A DNA stretch of 64,000 nt from Nelumbo lutea (lineage: Eukaryota; Streptophyta; Magnoliopsida; Proteales; Nelumbonaceae): the NCBI GenBank assembly GCA_022828595.1, contig JAKGHH010000005.1, positions 52,881,655 to 52,945,654 of the forward strand, written 5' to 3'. How positions within the stretch are numbered: the stretch's first letter is position 1; each line of letters opens with the position of its first letter. The notes under the pieces are model-generated. The model was not told the origin of the DNA. It ran no database searches and saw nothing but the letters and a program-made list of their open reading frames with translations. Positions 23,283 through 34,765 of this stretch are shown piece by piece. Position numbers and translations under genes: made by a program.

Positions 23283-23718
23283 CGTTGTTTTAAACACCGA
23301 TTCGAAGGCTGACCCGCTTTTGCCTTTGGGTCGCGGGTCACTTGTTCGACCATCTGGGTCAAACTGTTCCACACCAATACTATATATATGTGTGTATAAA
23401 TGCATATTTTATCAATAAATAATGTATAATTATGTTTTACATATAACATATATGTTTTTAATTCATTTTTTAATTTTTTTATAAAAAATATTAAAAAACA
23501 CAAATTGAGGTTCTCTTGCGAAATTAGTAGGGTCAAAATGTTACCCAAAATAAAAATATCACCTTAATAGGACATTGGAGTGCAAAGTTATGGCCTTCGA
23601 AAGTTTGCACATACATTACGTGTACTCCCCGCGACCCAGTGACTGAGTTGAATAATCAAATCTGGATGACGGTTTGAACAATTCAATCGTCAGGGTTAAG
23701 GATAGGTTGAAAACAATG
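23283..23718. mobile_element. hAT-like non-autonomous element 2
   Basis: 436 bases flanked by a perfect 8-bp duplication ATCCAAAG (23275-23282 and 23719-23726). The ends CGTTGTTTTAAAC and, inverted, CATTGTTTTCAAC form the terminal inverted repeat. GGGTC-rich segments lie inside both ends around an A/T core. No transposase. Confidence 0.7.
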
Positions 23719-23939
23719 ATCCAAAGAAGAGATAAGTACAGATTATAAAAGGAAAGTAGCTAGCTCTCTACTTTAGAAAGTGAATGATTATTCTGTATGG
23801 AATGTGGTTAGGTCCCCTAACTAATATGTTTGGTTTGAAGGAACAGGTAAGGAAAGGAAAGGAAAGGAAGGGAAATATGTACAAACCTTATATAAGTTTC
23901 CCTGCAGCCTTTTCCTTCAAACCAAACACAGCTTAGGGT

Positions 23940-24119
23940 ATTGGCTAGTGGCCACGTCCACCATTAACAATAGCTAGACCCACTTCCAGAACCCCTATCA
24001 CCTCCTCCACCTCTGCCATTTGCTCCCCCACTAGCACCATAGCCATGTGTAGACCCATTATTTACCTCCACCATTGTTTCTATAATCAATTTCACTTAGA
24101 GCTCCAGTGGCACCATATC
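23940..24119 (-). pseudogene. Decayed glycine-rich protein gene, 3' fragment
   Basis: The minus strand encodes HGYGASGGANGRGGGGDRG and a short tail ending SSYC before a stop at about 23962. Upstream it continues, one frame off, as GATGALSEIDYRNNGGGK up to the LTR element boundary. It is a different GRP from the Gly/Ser type at 17732-21460. The other part lies at 34766 onward, so the retroelement split this gene. Confidence 0.65.
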
Positions 24120-24900
24120 TGATGGAGGGTGATTTGACCCAACCTCCTAAGAAGGCGACGCATGGACGTGACTCAGCATAAGCAACAACTCAGCATGATA
24201 GGCTAGCTACAATTGAGTAACAAGCTCGCTAAGGTCCTCACAGGACAACTGGCTACATTACAGCTCGCCACGGAATGAGCTCGCTATAGCGTTAGCTCAC
24301 GGACCCTGGTGTGTAGAAAGGGAATACTCTAAGTCATGTCTATCCCAGATCGCGAGCTGAGAGAATCAGCTCACTCCATTACTTAAGCAAGAAGACTACA
24401 CAAAGGCAAGCTCAAGCGGAATCACCTCGGGACACATCCAGGAGCTCGCTATGGAATAGCTCGCTATGGGGCAACTCGTTATGGGATAGCTCACTGTTAA
24501 GTGACACAACATTCTTAGGAAGCTTCTTATCTGATGAGACCGTACCCATCAGACTGCATCACGTCTCCTGACTGACGGCGTAGTCCCTGCCAGCCCAACA
24601 GACTGCACCCACGTCTCTCGACAGGTGGTGGCGTGTCTGTCCTTTTCGGGTCATGTCTCTCATCCGATTGGGCAGTACTCTGCAACAGTCACCTGTGCAG
24701 CCCTGGTAAATAATGGCTGCGACGGAGGGCCAGTGGCGGTTACACCCGATTTGACAAGAACATCTACATTTAAAAGCCCTAGGGTCGAAGGGGCGAAGGT
24801 ATCTTGAATCAATCATGAATCTTTTTGATCTAGCACTATCTGTACTCTTAGCTCTCTTTGCATCCCTTACAGCTCTCCCAAGTAACCGGATCGTGCAACA
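24120..24900 (+). repeat. 5' LTR of element 2
   Basis: Starts TGATGGAGGGTGATTTG and ends GTGCAACA. A TATA-like ACATTTAAAAGCCC lies near 24765-24778. Relative to the 3' LTR about 120 bases are missing just before the end (after CTCCCAAGTA), removing most of R/U5. Confidence 0.88.
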
Positions 24901-24905
24901 TTATT

Positions 24906-24923
24906 TGGCACTGTCTATGGGAA
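24906..24923 (+). other. Primer-binding site, tRNA-Lys(UUU), element 2
   Basis: TGGCACTGTCTATGGGAA differs from the perfect tRNA-Lys complement at three positions. All three are C-to-T or G-to-A changes, the pattern expected from cytosine deamination. Confidence 0.8.
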
Positions 24924-24977
24924 TGCTTCAAAAAGCCTTCCTCTAGTCTCTACAGCTCTCTCAAAAACTCATCATTC

Positions 24978-26655
24978 ATGGCTTCCTCTAGTAATGCCGG
25001 ATGTGGTGCCGAACAGAACACTTCTGGGGAACAACCTGAGCTCCCCACTATCTGCATTGGACAGTTCACCGTCCCCCTCTCCGTGGATGGAGTTCCTAAC
25101 TTGAACATGCCTCACACAGTGGCACCTGTGAACGCTCCACTCCCTTCCACGATTGGAGCAACCTTTACTGAACCTTCCGTTGTTCCCCTCTTCGTGGACG
25201 AAGTTCCAGCAGTTTCAACTTTACCAGTAGCAAGTGTTGCATCAAGTTTCTCAGTACTAGTACCAACAACAGTTCCCTTCACTACCTCAGGCCCAATAGA
25301 CGCTTCCCCCTTGGCATCTGGCCTTGAAGCAAGCCAAGCCCTCCGCCGGAGCAAACGTCCTTGCCGGGGAAGGAGAGGCCGGTCACCCCTGCCTCGCAGC
25401 CTGCGGGCAGGTCGGGGGCCTCCCAGCCAGTCAGGTCCGCATCGCCTCAGTACTGTCATTTCGAGCTCCCACTCACAGAAAACCAATTGGAGGTCCTAGC
25501 TGCAGATTATAGGCAGGGCCCTTCGGTTCACAGCTATCATCAGCAGTCTGAGCCCATCGAGCTCGATAACACTGAAGCCAGTAGCACCAATGCCGAGCCA
25601 ATGAAGCAGCAACAGAGGTGCCGGTGAGCTTTTCGAATTGCTACCCGCGTCCTACCTGAGCTCAAGGGTAAGGAGGAGGTAAGCTCAGATGAAGTAAAAG
25701 CTACTCCTCTCCTTTCAGTCCCTTCCCCTTTGTCATCAGAACTTCTTATAGTCCCTATGCCAAAGGACTTCAAGCTTCCTCCCCTGGATAAGTACGACGG
25801 ATCCTTCGATCCGAACGACTATGTGGACGCCTTCCAGTCCCAGATGCACCTGGCAAGGGCCAGTGAATCCTATATGTGCGTGGCCTTCTCCACCACCTTC
25901 AAAGGGGTGACCCACACATGGTATCGAAACCTTGCACCCGAATCGATAAGAAGCTGGGTGCAGTTCATGCAAGTCTTCACCTCCCACTTTGTCACCAGCA
26001 AGAGGTGCACAAGAACTCAAGAAAGCCTCGGCATAGTCCAAAAGGAAGGGAAGTCCATTCAGAGTTATATCAAGAGGTTCAATGATGCTTGTTTGCAAAT
26101 ACCGATCTGGACCCCGTAGTTCGTCTCACTGCGGCCAAGTGAGGCATTACTCATAAAGAATTCAAGTGGCATGTGGATGTTAATCAGCCCAAGACTGTGA
26201 CCGAGTTCCTCAAGCTCGCGGATCTGTTTATAGGGATAGAGGAGGAAATCAAGCAGAAGAATGCAAGTGTGCCCGAGAAGAGAAAAAGGGAAGGCGAGTC
26301 CTTGATTCAAGGGGATGGTAAGAAGAAAAAAGACCCAGCTCGGGGGGCAAGGCCGAGTCAGCCTTTCCGAGCTCTAGCAGCCAAAAGAACGGACTACACG
26401 CCCCTGAACGCGAAGCGGGCCGAGATCCTTATGGTGATCAAGGATGCCCTGTATGTGAAGTGGCCATCTCAGCTAAAGGCTGATCCTAGTGTAATGAACA
26501 CAAATGTGTATTGTAGTTTCCATAAAGACCACGGTCATAGCACCAAAAATTGTAAAAACTTCCGCGACGAGATAGAGGAGCTCATTTGTCGCAGATATTT
26601 GAAAAATTTTGTACAAAATAATACTAATAGTAAAGTAGGTCGGCAGGGGGAGTAG
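24978..26655 (+). pseudogene. gag of element 2 (frameshifted)
   Basis: The start MASSSNAGCGAEQ at 24978 resembles the gag start of element 3 (MASSSHNGKG). A Ser/Thr/Pro-rich N-terminal part is followed, after frameshifts near 25330-25700, by the retrotransposon gag domain (PF03732 type) with FKLPPLDKYDGSFDPNDYV and W-x-RNL near 25750-26100. A stop at about 26117 and another at about 26141 follow. The C-terminal piece (26173-26655) ends in a variant zinc knuckle, CSFHKDHGHSTKNC (CX2HX4HX4C), followed by EIEELI, as usual in Tat gag. It forms the particle and binds RNA in active relatives. Confidence 0.85.
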
Positions 26656-26759
26656 AATAGAGATGCTCCCGAATCCAACAGGCAGGTAGAGCAACCGCAG
26701 AGGCAGCCCCCGGAAGAGAGACCAGTTCGGGGGACCATCCACATAATTGTTGGAGTTTC

Positions 26760-27400
26760 GATTGTCGCGGGCTGTACCACAACTACAGCTCGGACATCAG
26801 CTTTTGAGTCCGCCAGGGAAGAACAAAACCCACCGAAGCGGACAAGGATTGAAGATCCGATCTTCTTCACAGAGGATGACGTGTGCGAGGTCCACTGCCC
26901 CCATGATGATGCGCTCGACATAAAGATAAAGATTAATGACTTTGAAGTCATGCGTGTCCTTGTTGACTCTGGCAGCTCGGCAGATATCCTCTTCAAAACA
27001 GCATTCGACCAGCTCCAACTCTAAGAAAGTGACTTGAAGCCCGCGAACACTCCCCTGGTAGGCTTCAGCGGAGTGGAAGTCAGGCCCCTGGGAAGGATTA
27101 CAGTACCTGTGGAAGTCGACACCTGGCCTATCATTGTGAGGCTCAGCCACAACTTCTTAGTGGTCGCAACCCCCTCCCCATACAATGCCATAGTAGGTCG
27201 GCCGATCACCCATGCCCTACGTGCAGTGGTCTCCACTTACTACTTGGCAATGAAGTTCCCCACGGACTTTAGAATCGAGATAGTGCGAGGTGACCAACTT
27301 TAGTCTTGCAAGTGCTACGTCGCCGCCCTCAAAGGGAAAGCCAAGGTGACCGACGACCTCGAGCTGGAGTGACCTACGGAGTAGTGCGAGGAGTGAGTTG
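26760..27400 (+). pseudogene. Aspartic protease of element 2 (broken)
   Basis: The active-site motif LVDSGSSADIL lies at about 26956-26990, followed by PLVGFSGVEV and the flap/second-half motif PYNAIVGRP near 27180. In-frame stops at about 27022 and 27301 separate the pieces. In active elements it cuts Gag-Pol. Confidence 0.8.
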
Positions 27401-27510
27401 CACCCACGGAAGAGACTGTCTCCATCCCGGCATCGACAGGGGACCTAGCTCAGATGCTTCAGATCGACACTTCCATTGAGGAGCCTCTATGATCTCAACT
27501 GGTACATTTC

Positions 27511-29478
27511 TTGCTAGATGTTTTTGCATGGTCCGCGGCAGAGATGCTCGGCATAGACCCCAACATCATAACTCACAAGCTTAATACTGATCCTATAGTT
27601 AGGCCTGTTAGACAGAAGAAACACAACTTAACCCCAGAGCGATGGAGGGCAGTCGATGATGAGGTTGGGAAGCTCCTTGCAGCCGACTTTATCAGGGAAG
27701 TCCATTACCCGATCTGGGTGGCCAACCCCGTTTTGGTAAAAAAGGCTAATGGTAAATGGTGCATGTGCGCCGACTACATCGACCTGAATCGAGCTTGCCC
27801 AAAGGAGTGCTTCCCACTCCCCAGGATCGATCGTCTAGTGGACGTGACCTCAGGTCATGAGTTGCTGAGCTTCCCAGATGCCTATTCGGGCTACAACCAG
27901 ATCAGGATGGACCCAACTGGTGAAGAAAAGACTACCTTCATAATCGAGCTCGGCCTGTATTGTTACAAGGTCATGCCATTTGGGTTGAAAAATGTTGGGG
28001 CAGCCTTTCAGAGACTTGTGAATAAATTGTTTGAGCCATTGATTGACAGAAAAATAGAGAGCTATGTAGACGACTTGGTCGTCAAAACCTAATTTTCGCA
28101 TGATTTAATACAAGACTTGCATTTAGTTTTTGAAAATTTGCGTAAGTTTAACATGAAATTGAACCCCAATAAGTGTGTCTTCGGTGTTACCTCGGATAAA
28201 TTCTTGGGGTACATCGACAACCGGCGCGACATTGAGGCCAACTTGGATAAAATAAAGGCCATCCTAGACATGAGACCACCCTGAAAACTGAAGGAGGTTC
28301 AGAGGCTGAATGGCCGAATAGCTGCTCTGAGCCGCTTCATGTCCAAGTCGGCAGACCGCTGCATGCCTTTCTTTAAGGCAATTAAGTTCAAAGGTTTTGA
28401 ATGGATCGAAGAGTGTCAGCTCGCGTTCGATGAGCTCAAAAGGTACCTCGCTAGTATACCGGTCTTAACCCGGCTTGAAGAGGGCAATGTTTTAGATCTA
28501 TACCTCTCGGCAAGTGACGAGGTGGTCAGCTCGGTACTGATAAAAGAGGTAGATCGGGTCCAATGACCTATCTACTATGCTAGTAAAGTATTGCAGGGAG
28601 CAGAGATGAGATATCCAGAGATAGAAAAGTTGGCCTATGCACTAGTTATTGCAGCCCGAAAGCTCCGTCCGTACTTTCAAGCTCACACTGTCATCGTCCT
28701 CACCAACAAACCTCTAAGGCAAGTTCTACTCAAGCCCGAGGTCTCCGGTAGACTGACAAAGAAGGCCGTTGAGCTCAACGAGTATGACCTCCAATACAAG
28801 CCGTGAACTACTATCAAGGCCCAAGCCTTATCAGACTTCATCTCAGAATGCACTTTCAGCTCCAAAGTCCCCAGGCCAGTCGAGCACAAGGCCCCTAGCT
28901 TGGGCGAGCCCGAAGTTCCCAGGCCGGTTGAGCTCGAGCACCGTGAGGTAGCAACTAGTGCGGCATCTCTCCTATTTTGGCCAAGTGCGAACTGGGATGA
29001 GGAGCCCTGGATCCTTCACGTAGATGGCTCGTCAAACCAGCAGGGCAGTAGGGCCAAAATTGTTTTGTATGGTCCAAGCGGCACAAAACTAGAGTACGCA
29101 CTGCGCTTCAAGTTTGCGACATCCAATAATGAAGCAGAGTACGAGGCGTTAATAACCGGGCTAGCTCTAGCCAAGGAAGTGAAATCCAAGCATATCGTCA
29201 TTTGCAGTGATTCCCAGCTTGTGGTTAATCAAGTCACAGGCAAATACGAAACTCACGAACCAACCATGATCGCCTACTTAGCCAAAGTAAGGGAGGCCCT
29301 GCTCAACTTCCAGTCACACTTCATCAAGCAAATCCCGAGATTGGAGAACGCTGAGGTCGTTGCTCTGTCCCGATTAGCCAGCACCAGTGATAATACCATG
29401 AGAACCGTGTATGTAGAGAACTTGCCTCAACCTAGCATTCTCGGGGGGAAGAGGAGGTCGCTCCTGTGGTTCAAGTAG
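27511..29478 (+). pseudogene. RT, RNase H and second (archaeal-type) RNase H of element 2
   Basis: The RT part (27511-28092) has VKKANGKWCMCADY, FPDAYSGYNQI, MPFGLKNVGAAFQR and the catalytic YVDD (about 28060-28071). A stop at 28090 is followed in the same frame by the thumb and the RT-linked RNase H (28150-28800), with further stops near 28282, 28564 and 28804. After a linker, 28980-29400 holds a second RNase H with ILHVDGSSNQQGS, NNEAEYEALITGL and SDSQLVVNQV, the domain that marks the Tat lineage. The catalytic Asp-Glu-Asp of this second domain is kept. Confidence 0.88.
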
Positions 29479-29589
29479 AGTTGAGCTGGATTGATCCGCT
29501 CGCAAGCTTCCTGCTATACGGGACCCTCCTGCAGACCGCAATGCCTCCAGAAGGGTAGAGCTTCAGGTGGCCAAATAGATCATAATAGA

Positions 29590-30720
29590 CTAACGGCTAC
29601 ACCAAAGATCCTACACACTCCCCTAGCTACGCTGCTTGTGACCTTCCGAAGCTGAGTTCGTGCTCTGTGACACTTTTGAGGGCCTGTGCGGCGAACACTT
29701 GGGGGGTAGGGCCCTCATCCAAAAAGCGCTACGACAGGGGTACTACTAGTCAACAATGAAAGCGGATGCAATCGAGCTTGTCAGAAAGTGTGACAAGTGC
29801 CAGAAGCATGCCAATATCCACCATCAACCTTCCGCCGAGTTGAAGTATCTCACCAACCCGTGGCCTTTTGCATAGTGGGGGATCGATATACTCGGACCAT
29901 TTCCACCAGCAACAGGCCAGAGTTGGTTCTTAGTGCTAGCAGCTGATTATTTCACTAAGTGGGTAGAAGTCGAACCTCTCATAGCGATCACAGCTTGGAA
30001 CGTACAGAGCTTCTTTTGGAAAAGTATAGTGTGCCGCTTCGGGCTACCTAGGGTACTGATCTCTAACAATGGTAAGCTGTTCGAGGACATTAAATTCTAG
30101 AACTGGTGCCAAGAGATGGGAATTCGACAAAGCTTTACCTCAGTCGCACACCATCAAGCAAACGGCCAAGCGGAAGTCACGAATAGAGTTATCCTCCGCG
30201 GATTGAAGGCATGCCTGGACCAAGCTAAAGAACTATGGGCAGATGAGCTACCCAATGTTCTATGGGCTTCTTATTGGACCACAATGAAGACTGCTACAGG
30301 CGAGACTCCCTTCAACCTCACCTATGGCTCTAAAATAGTCATCCCAGCCGAGATCGAGGTTTCCTCACTACGACTAGAAGCGTATGATGACAAAGGCAAA
30401 TGAAGGCGAGCTACGCACCAACCTCGACCTGCTTGACGAAGTACGGGACATCGCATATATTAGGACTGTGGCCTACTAGTAGAGAGTAGCTCGGTACTAT
30501 AACGCTAGGATCAAGAAGCAGAACCTTCGCATCAGCGACCTGGTCCTTCGTAAAGTTATGGTGCCTGAGCCCGGTGTTGATAAGCTCGGGCCAAATTGGA
30601 AAGGACCCTACTGAGTAAAGCGATTGCTCGGGGAAGAAACATATGAGCTCGAAACCCTAGAAGGGAAACAAGTATCCCGGGCATGAAATATTGTCAACTT
30701 AAGGCAGAATTACCTATAAA
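29590..30720 (+). pseudogene. Integrase of element 2 (catalytic Asp lost)
   Basis: An H2C2 zinc-binding part (GEHLGGRALIQKALRQGYY, then CDKCQ) lies near 29690-29805. The core has the first Asp in WGIDILGPF (about 29878-29904). The usual SDNG is SNNG at about 30062-30073, so the second catalytic Asp is Asn. The Glu is kept in NGQAEVTNR (about 30160-30186). Several stops interrupt it (for example near 29746, 29874, 30098). The C-terminal end with GPNWKGPY and VNLRQNYL finishes at about 30718. Confidence 0.85.
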
Positions 30721-30965
30721 CTACTGAGTAGACCACGGGTCACTCCCAAAGCCTAAGGGCCAAAAAGCCGAGCTAACGACGACCTTGGCGCAATAAGACC
30801 GAGTCGCCTCTATGGCTTTGTCGAATTATTGAGTAGGACACAAGTCACTCCTAGAGCCTAAGGGCCAAAATGCCGAGCTAACATAGACCTCGGCACTCCC
30901 TCAGCCTAAGGGCTACAACGCCGAGCTAACTAAGACCTCGGCACTGTATAAGACTTAACTGTTTC
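30719..30965 (+). repeat. Post-integrase tandem-repeat zone of element 2
   Basis: Three degenerate units contain GTCACTCCCAAAGCCTAAGGGCC-like phrases, each followed by GCCGAGCTAAC and ACCTCGGCA. Equivalent zones occur in elements 1 and 3. Non-coding; role unknown. Confidence 0.7.
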
Positions 30966-31474
30966 ATCGACATAGGCTAGGTATTAATACCGAAGGCACA
31001 GGCAGCTCGGGTGTGGGCCCTGTGAAGCGTAGCTCACCTCGGTATACTAGTTGAACCCGATAAGAGACAACCTATGCAAACTCAATCCAGGTGCACACAG
31101 CTCGGGCTTACAATGATAACCACCTCGGGGTATACCATAAGACTACCCCAAGTATGGAGGAACGACTCGGGGTAACAACTACCGAAAGATCCTACTTCGT
31201 ACATGTAGCTCTAACAACTCAAGTGATAAAATCATTTTGGTAGAAAGTAAAGAGCACACAATACTTAGCAGAAAAAGACAAAACATTTCATTACTAACTT
31301 TTATAAACAAAAAACAGAGCCTAACAACCTGGGAGAAGTTCATTAGAACACAAATAAAAAACAGGGCCTAACAGCCCGAGAAAGTTCATCAAGAGAAGAA
31401 ATATTTAAAACCAGGTCCAAACACCCGGGAACAACCAGAGTTCATTCAAAGAAAAAGAAGAGCAGCAGCCAACC

Positions 31475-33383
31475 TCAAGGATCCACTACCTCCACATCCT
31501 CGTCATCCTCTGGAGAGTTAGGCTCCTCCTTCTCTGCCAAGTCCATCGTCTCTAGATCCAGACCCTTCAACGTTATGCCCTCAATGTTGAGCACGGAGAA
31601 CTTCTTCCAGACCAGCCAACAATAGAGTTTAAATCCAGAATGGTAGGAGCTTGAGCTGAACTCTACTTGGAGGTCGTGGTACTCCTGGGAGTCCTTGAAG
31701 TCCCACACCGCCTTAGCTCACTGAGCCTCCACCATGGTGTCGAAGTTCCGAGTTTGATGCTAAAGCATGGACTCCAAGTCCTGGACCTGCTGACGAAGAA
31801 ACTCCCTCTCCACTGCCACCCTCGATGACTCCTCCCGATAGTGAGCGCTCTCCTCAAATAGCTGGGTGATCTATGCCTCCTGGTCCCGGACGAGCAGTTC
31901 CTGGGCCTCGCTCCCCTTTTGAGCTTGAAGGACTTCACCTCGGGCCCGGTCGAGCTCACCCTAGAGCTTTTGCACGGTAGACCTCTGAGCGAGAGTGTCG
32001 CCAGAGTGAATGTTGGTTTGGAGGGCCATGGTGTGGATGGCGGAGTTCACCTGCCAACAAAAGGTCGAGGTCAAAAAAGAAAGAAGAAGGAGAAGAAGGG
32101 AAAAGAAGAAAAAAGTAGCCACTGACCACCATGCAGTGAGCGGAGGCTAGCCTGGCGAGCTGCTTAGGGCCTACCTCTCCCCAAATGGCGACCTCCTCAT
32201 GGGAGACCGCCTTTCGGCTCCTTTGCGAAGCCATGGTGAAGTCGGTGACGCTTTCCCACTCTCTAGTAGGGAACCGCAGGAAGGCGAAGGGGTGGGACTG
32301 CTCAGGCGGAGGGAACTGCCCTTGCGCCGGGACCTCGTTCTCTTCTGCGCCACCTTCCGTGGCTACTCCCTCGAATGGGACCAGTGGGACCTCAGGCGGT
32401 GGTGGAACGAAGGTTGGATCAATAACCTCGAACTCAGCGCTCCCGGAAGTGGAAGCTCGGTTAGGGTGCGACCTCTTCGCCCTATGCTTCTGGTTGCTGG
32501 ACAGAAGGCGGCACGCGTCTACACCAGACATGATGGCAGCCAAAAATCACAAGGCATTAGTCCAGTAAAAAAAAATTTACAAGGCATTGCGCAACCTAAA
32601 AGGCGACCTACCAGGACTTAGGCCGACATGCGCGAGCTTGTCCTCGGTCAAGTTGTCCGACTAATGGAAGCCAACCACTGTCCAGGATTGCAGCGTCTCC
32701 CGAACTTTGGAATCCAAGTCCACACCCAAATCCTGGATGGTGACCCTCCAGTGGGTTGGGAAGAGCCACCCTTCGGGGTTGTGAACTACAAAATAGTCCC
32801 GCTTCCAGGCCGGGATCCTATTCCCCAGCTCGTGCAAGAGCTTGAAGTCGGAATGGGGAGAAAAATAATAGGAACACCTTTTTGGAGGCGCTCTGGGGGA
32901 AGCATTCTAAATGGAAAGGATGGTGGAGAAGATGTTGAGGTCAAGAGGAAGACAATATTCATAAAATAAAGAAAGTGTCCCAACTACATTTCGGATTGAG
33001 TTAGGGTGAAGCTGGTCTATAGTGACGTTAAAGTGGTTTAATACCTCCACTATCAAAGGGTGCAGAGGAAGATGGAGGCCAGCGATGAGCTGCTCCTGGA
33101 AGATCACGATCTCTTCGTGACCGTGTTCCCAAGGATAGTCACCGGATGGGAGACTATAGATGAGGTTTCTAGGGAGGTTAAATTGTAGAACCAAGGTCCT
33201 AAGTCTCTCCATCGACATGGAGGAAGGACCAAAGCTATCCGGCTCCCTGCCTCGGGAGGTGGAAGTCATCTCGCCGGAGACCTCCCGAGCCTTCGGAGCC
33301 TGCCCCCAAGCTCCCCCTGAGCTTGAAGGGGTGTCATCTTGGTTATCGCCCCGAGGAAAGACGTTGTACGAATACCTAGACAT
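31475..33383 (-). pseudogene. Antisense three-exon gene of element 2
   Basis: On the strand opposite gag-pol. Exon 1 (33383-32612) starts MSRYSYNVFPRGDNQDD and holds LVLQFNLPRNLIYSLP, FQEQLIAGLHLPLHPLI and IDQLHPNSIRNVVGTLSLF, resembling PF04195. A stop at about 32909-32907 breaks it before a conserved W(L/P)FPTHWR motif. Intron 1 (32611-32540) has the GTAGGT donor but its acceptor AG has become GG. Exon 2 (32539-32127) ends in SAHCMV. Intron 2 (32126-32051) runs GTCAGT...GGCAG. Exon 3 (32050-31475) begins VNSAIHTMALQ and encodes a coiled coil with acidic end (SPEDDEDVEVVDP), broken by several stops. Both intron positions match those in element 3. Function unknown; related antisense genes are known from maize Grande elements. 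Confidence 0.75.
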
Positions 33384-33531
33384 GCTGACAAAGTGATAAG
33401 ACTCACCAGGGAAAAGTTGAACCGAAAAGACAGTGTGAACAGGAGAAGAGCTTGGGCAGCTAGGTGAAGGAGCGACCTCAAATCTGAAGGCAAGGCAAGT
33501 TGGCATGAAGGAAATGAGGCCTGGGGCCCTC

Positions 33532-33541
33532 CTATTTATAG
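33532..33541 (-). promoter_or_regulatory. TATA box of the antisense gene, element 2
   Basis: The minus strand reads GGCTATAAATAGGAGG, about 150 bases upstream of the ATG at 33383. The 15-base core is identical to that before the block A copy (11255-11270), although surrounding sequence has diverged. Confidence 0.65.
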
Positions 33542-33846
33542 CCATTGTGCCCATAAACCGATGGTTCAGAATAAGGTGAATCTGACGGTTTGTAGTTAAG
33601 CTGACCGCACGTCTTTTGAAACCAAAATGTGACTAGCTACACGTCTTCCATGATTAAGGTAATGTCGGCTGTACGACTTTTGGAGTGAGAGCCATTTTGG
33701 CACACTTTTTGGCATTCGAAAAGTCCAGGAATCCCTTAACATCCGTGTGTGTATTTAATGCAATTGGTTAATCAAGTTTGAATTTCGAGTCAAATCCACC
33801 CGTTACACTCCATGAACTCCTTGCGCCAAAGTAGAATCCTTAGCCT

Positions 33847-33863
33847 GAGGAGTGGGGGGCAAT
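33847..33863 (+). other. Polypurine tract, element 2
   Basis: GAGGAGTGGGGGGCAAT directly precedes the 3' LTR; this is the plus-strand priming site in reverse transcription. The equivalent tract precedes the 3' LTR of element 1. Confidence 0.75.
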
Positions 33864-34765
33864 TGATGGAGGGTGATTTGACCCGACCTCCTAAGAAGGC
33901 GACACATGGATGTGACTCAGCATAAGCAAAAGCTCAGCATGACAGCCTAGCTACAACTGAGTAATGAGCTCGCTAAGGTCCTCGCAGGACAACTCGCTAC
34001 ATTACAGCTTGCCACAGAATGAGCTCACAACAGTGCGAGATCACGGACCCCAGTGTGTAGAAAGGGAATACTCTAAGTCAAGTCTATCCCAGCTCGCGAG
34101 CTAAGAGAATTAGCTCACTCCATTACATAAGCAAGAAGACTGCCCAAAGGCAACCTCAGGCGAAATCACCTCGGGACACATCCAGGAGCTTGCTACAAGG
34201 CAGCTCGCTATGGGATAGCTCACTACAAAGCAGCTCGATGTTAAGCGACGTGGCGTTCTCAGGAAGCTTCTTATCTGACGAGACCGTACCCATCAGACTG
34301 CATCACGTCTCTTGACTGACGGCGCAGTCCCTGCCAGCCCAGCAGACTGCACCAACGTCTCTCTATAGGTGGTGGCGTGTCTGTCCTTTTCGGGTCGTGT
34401 CTCTCATCCGATTGGGCTGTACTCTGCAACAGTCACCTGCGCAACCTTGGTAAATAACAGCTGCGACGGAGGGCCATTGGCGGTTACGCCCGATTTGACA
34501 AGAACATCTGCATTTAAAAGCCCCAGGGTCGAAGGGGCGAAGGTGTCTTGAATCAATCATGAATCTTACCAATCTAGCGCTATCTGTATTCTTAGCTCTC
34601 TTTGCATCCCTTACAGCTCTCCCAAGTATTCTTACTTAAGCATCGGAGTATTACCACCGGGCGAGCTCCCCGAGAACCCTTTGCCTTCCTCTTCTCAGGT
34701 ACCATCGATCACCAGCTAGGAGCCAAGCGTCTGCAAGTTAGGAGTGTCCGGATCGCGCAACGTCA
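33864..34765 (+). repeat. 3' LTR of element 2
   Basis: 902 bases, TGATGGAGGG...CGCAACGTCA, followed by the ATATC target duplication. It retains the R/U5 part (ACTTAAGCATCGGAG) that the 5' LTR lacks. It is related to the LTR of element 1, which has ACTTAAGCATTGGAG at the same place. Confidence 0.88.

Larger units (their letters stand above)
24120..34765 (+). mobile_element. Ty3/gypsy LTR retrotransposon, Tat lineage (element 2), complete but inactive
   Basis: 10,646 bases flanked by a perfect 5-bp duplication ATATC (24115-24119 and 34766-34770). Order: 5' LTR, tRNA-Lys PBS, gag with zinc knuckle, protease, RT, RNase H, a second RNase H, integrase, a short tandem-repeat zone, a three-exon gene on the opposite strand, purine tract, 3' LTR. 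Two RNase H domains after RT identify the Tat lineage. Every ORF has stops or frameshifts and integrase lacks a catalytic Asp, so it cannot act alone. LTR divergence is around one base in ten in the stretch compared, plus a 120-base deletion in the 5' LTR, so it is old. It lies inside a GRP pseudogene. Confidence 0.92.

Noticed and set aside
24858..24977. Upstream ATG extending gag of element 2 into the LTR/PBS
   Set aside because: It would start inside the LTR and cross the PBS; the ATG at 24978 gives MASSS, as in element 3.
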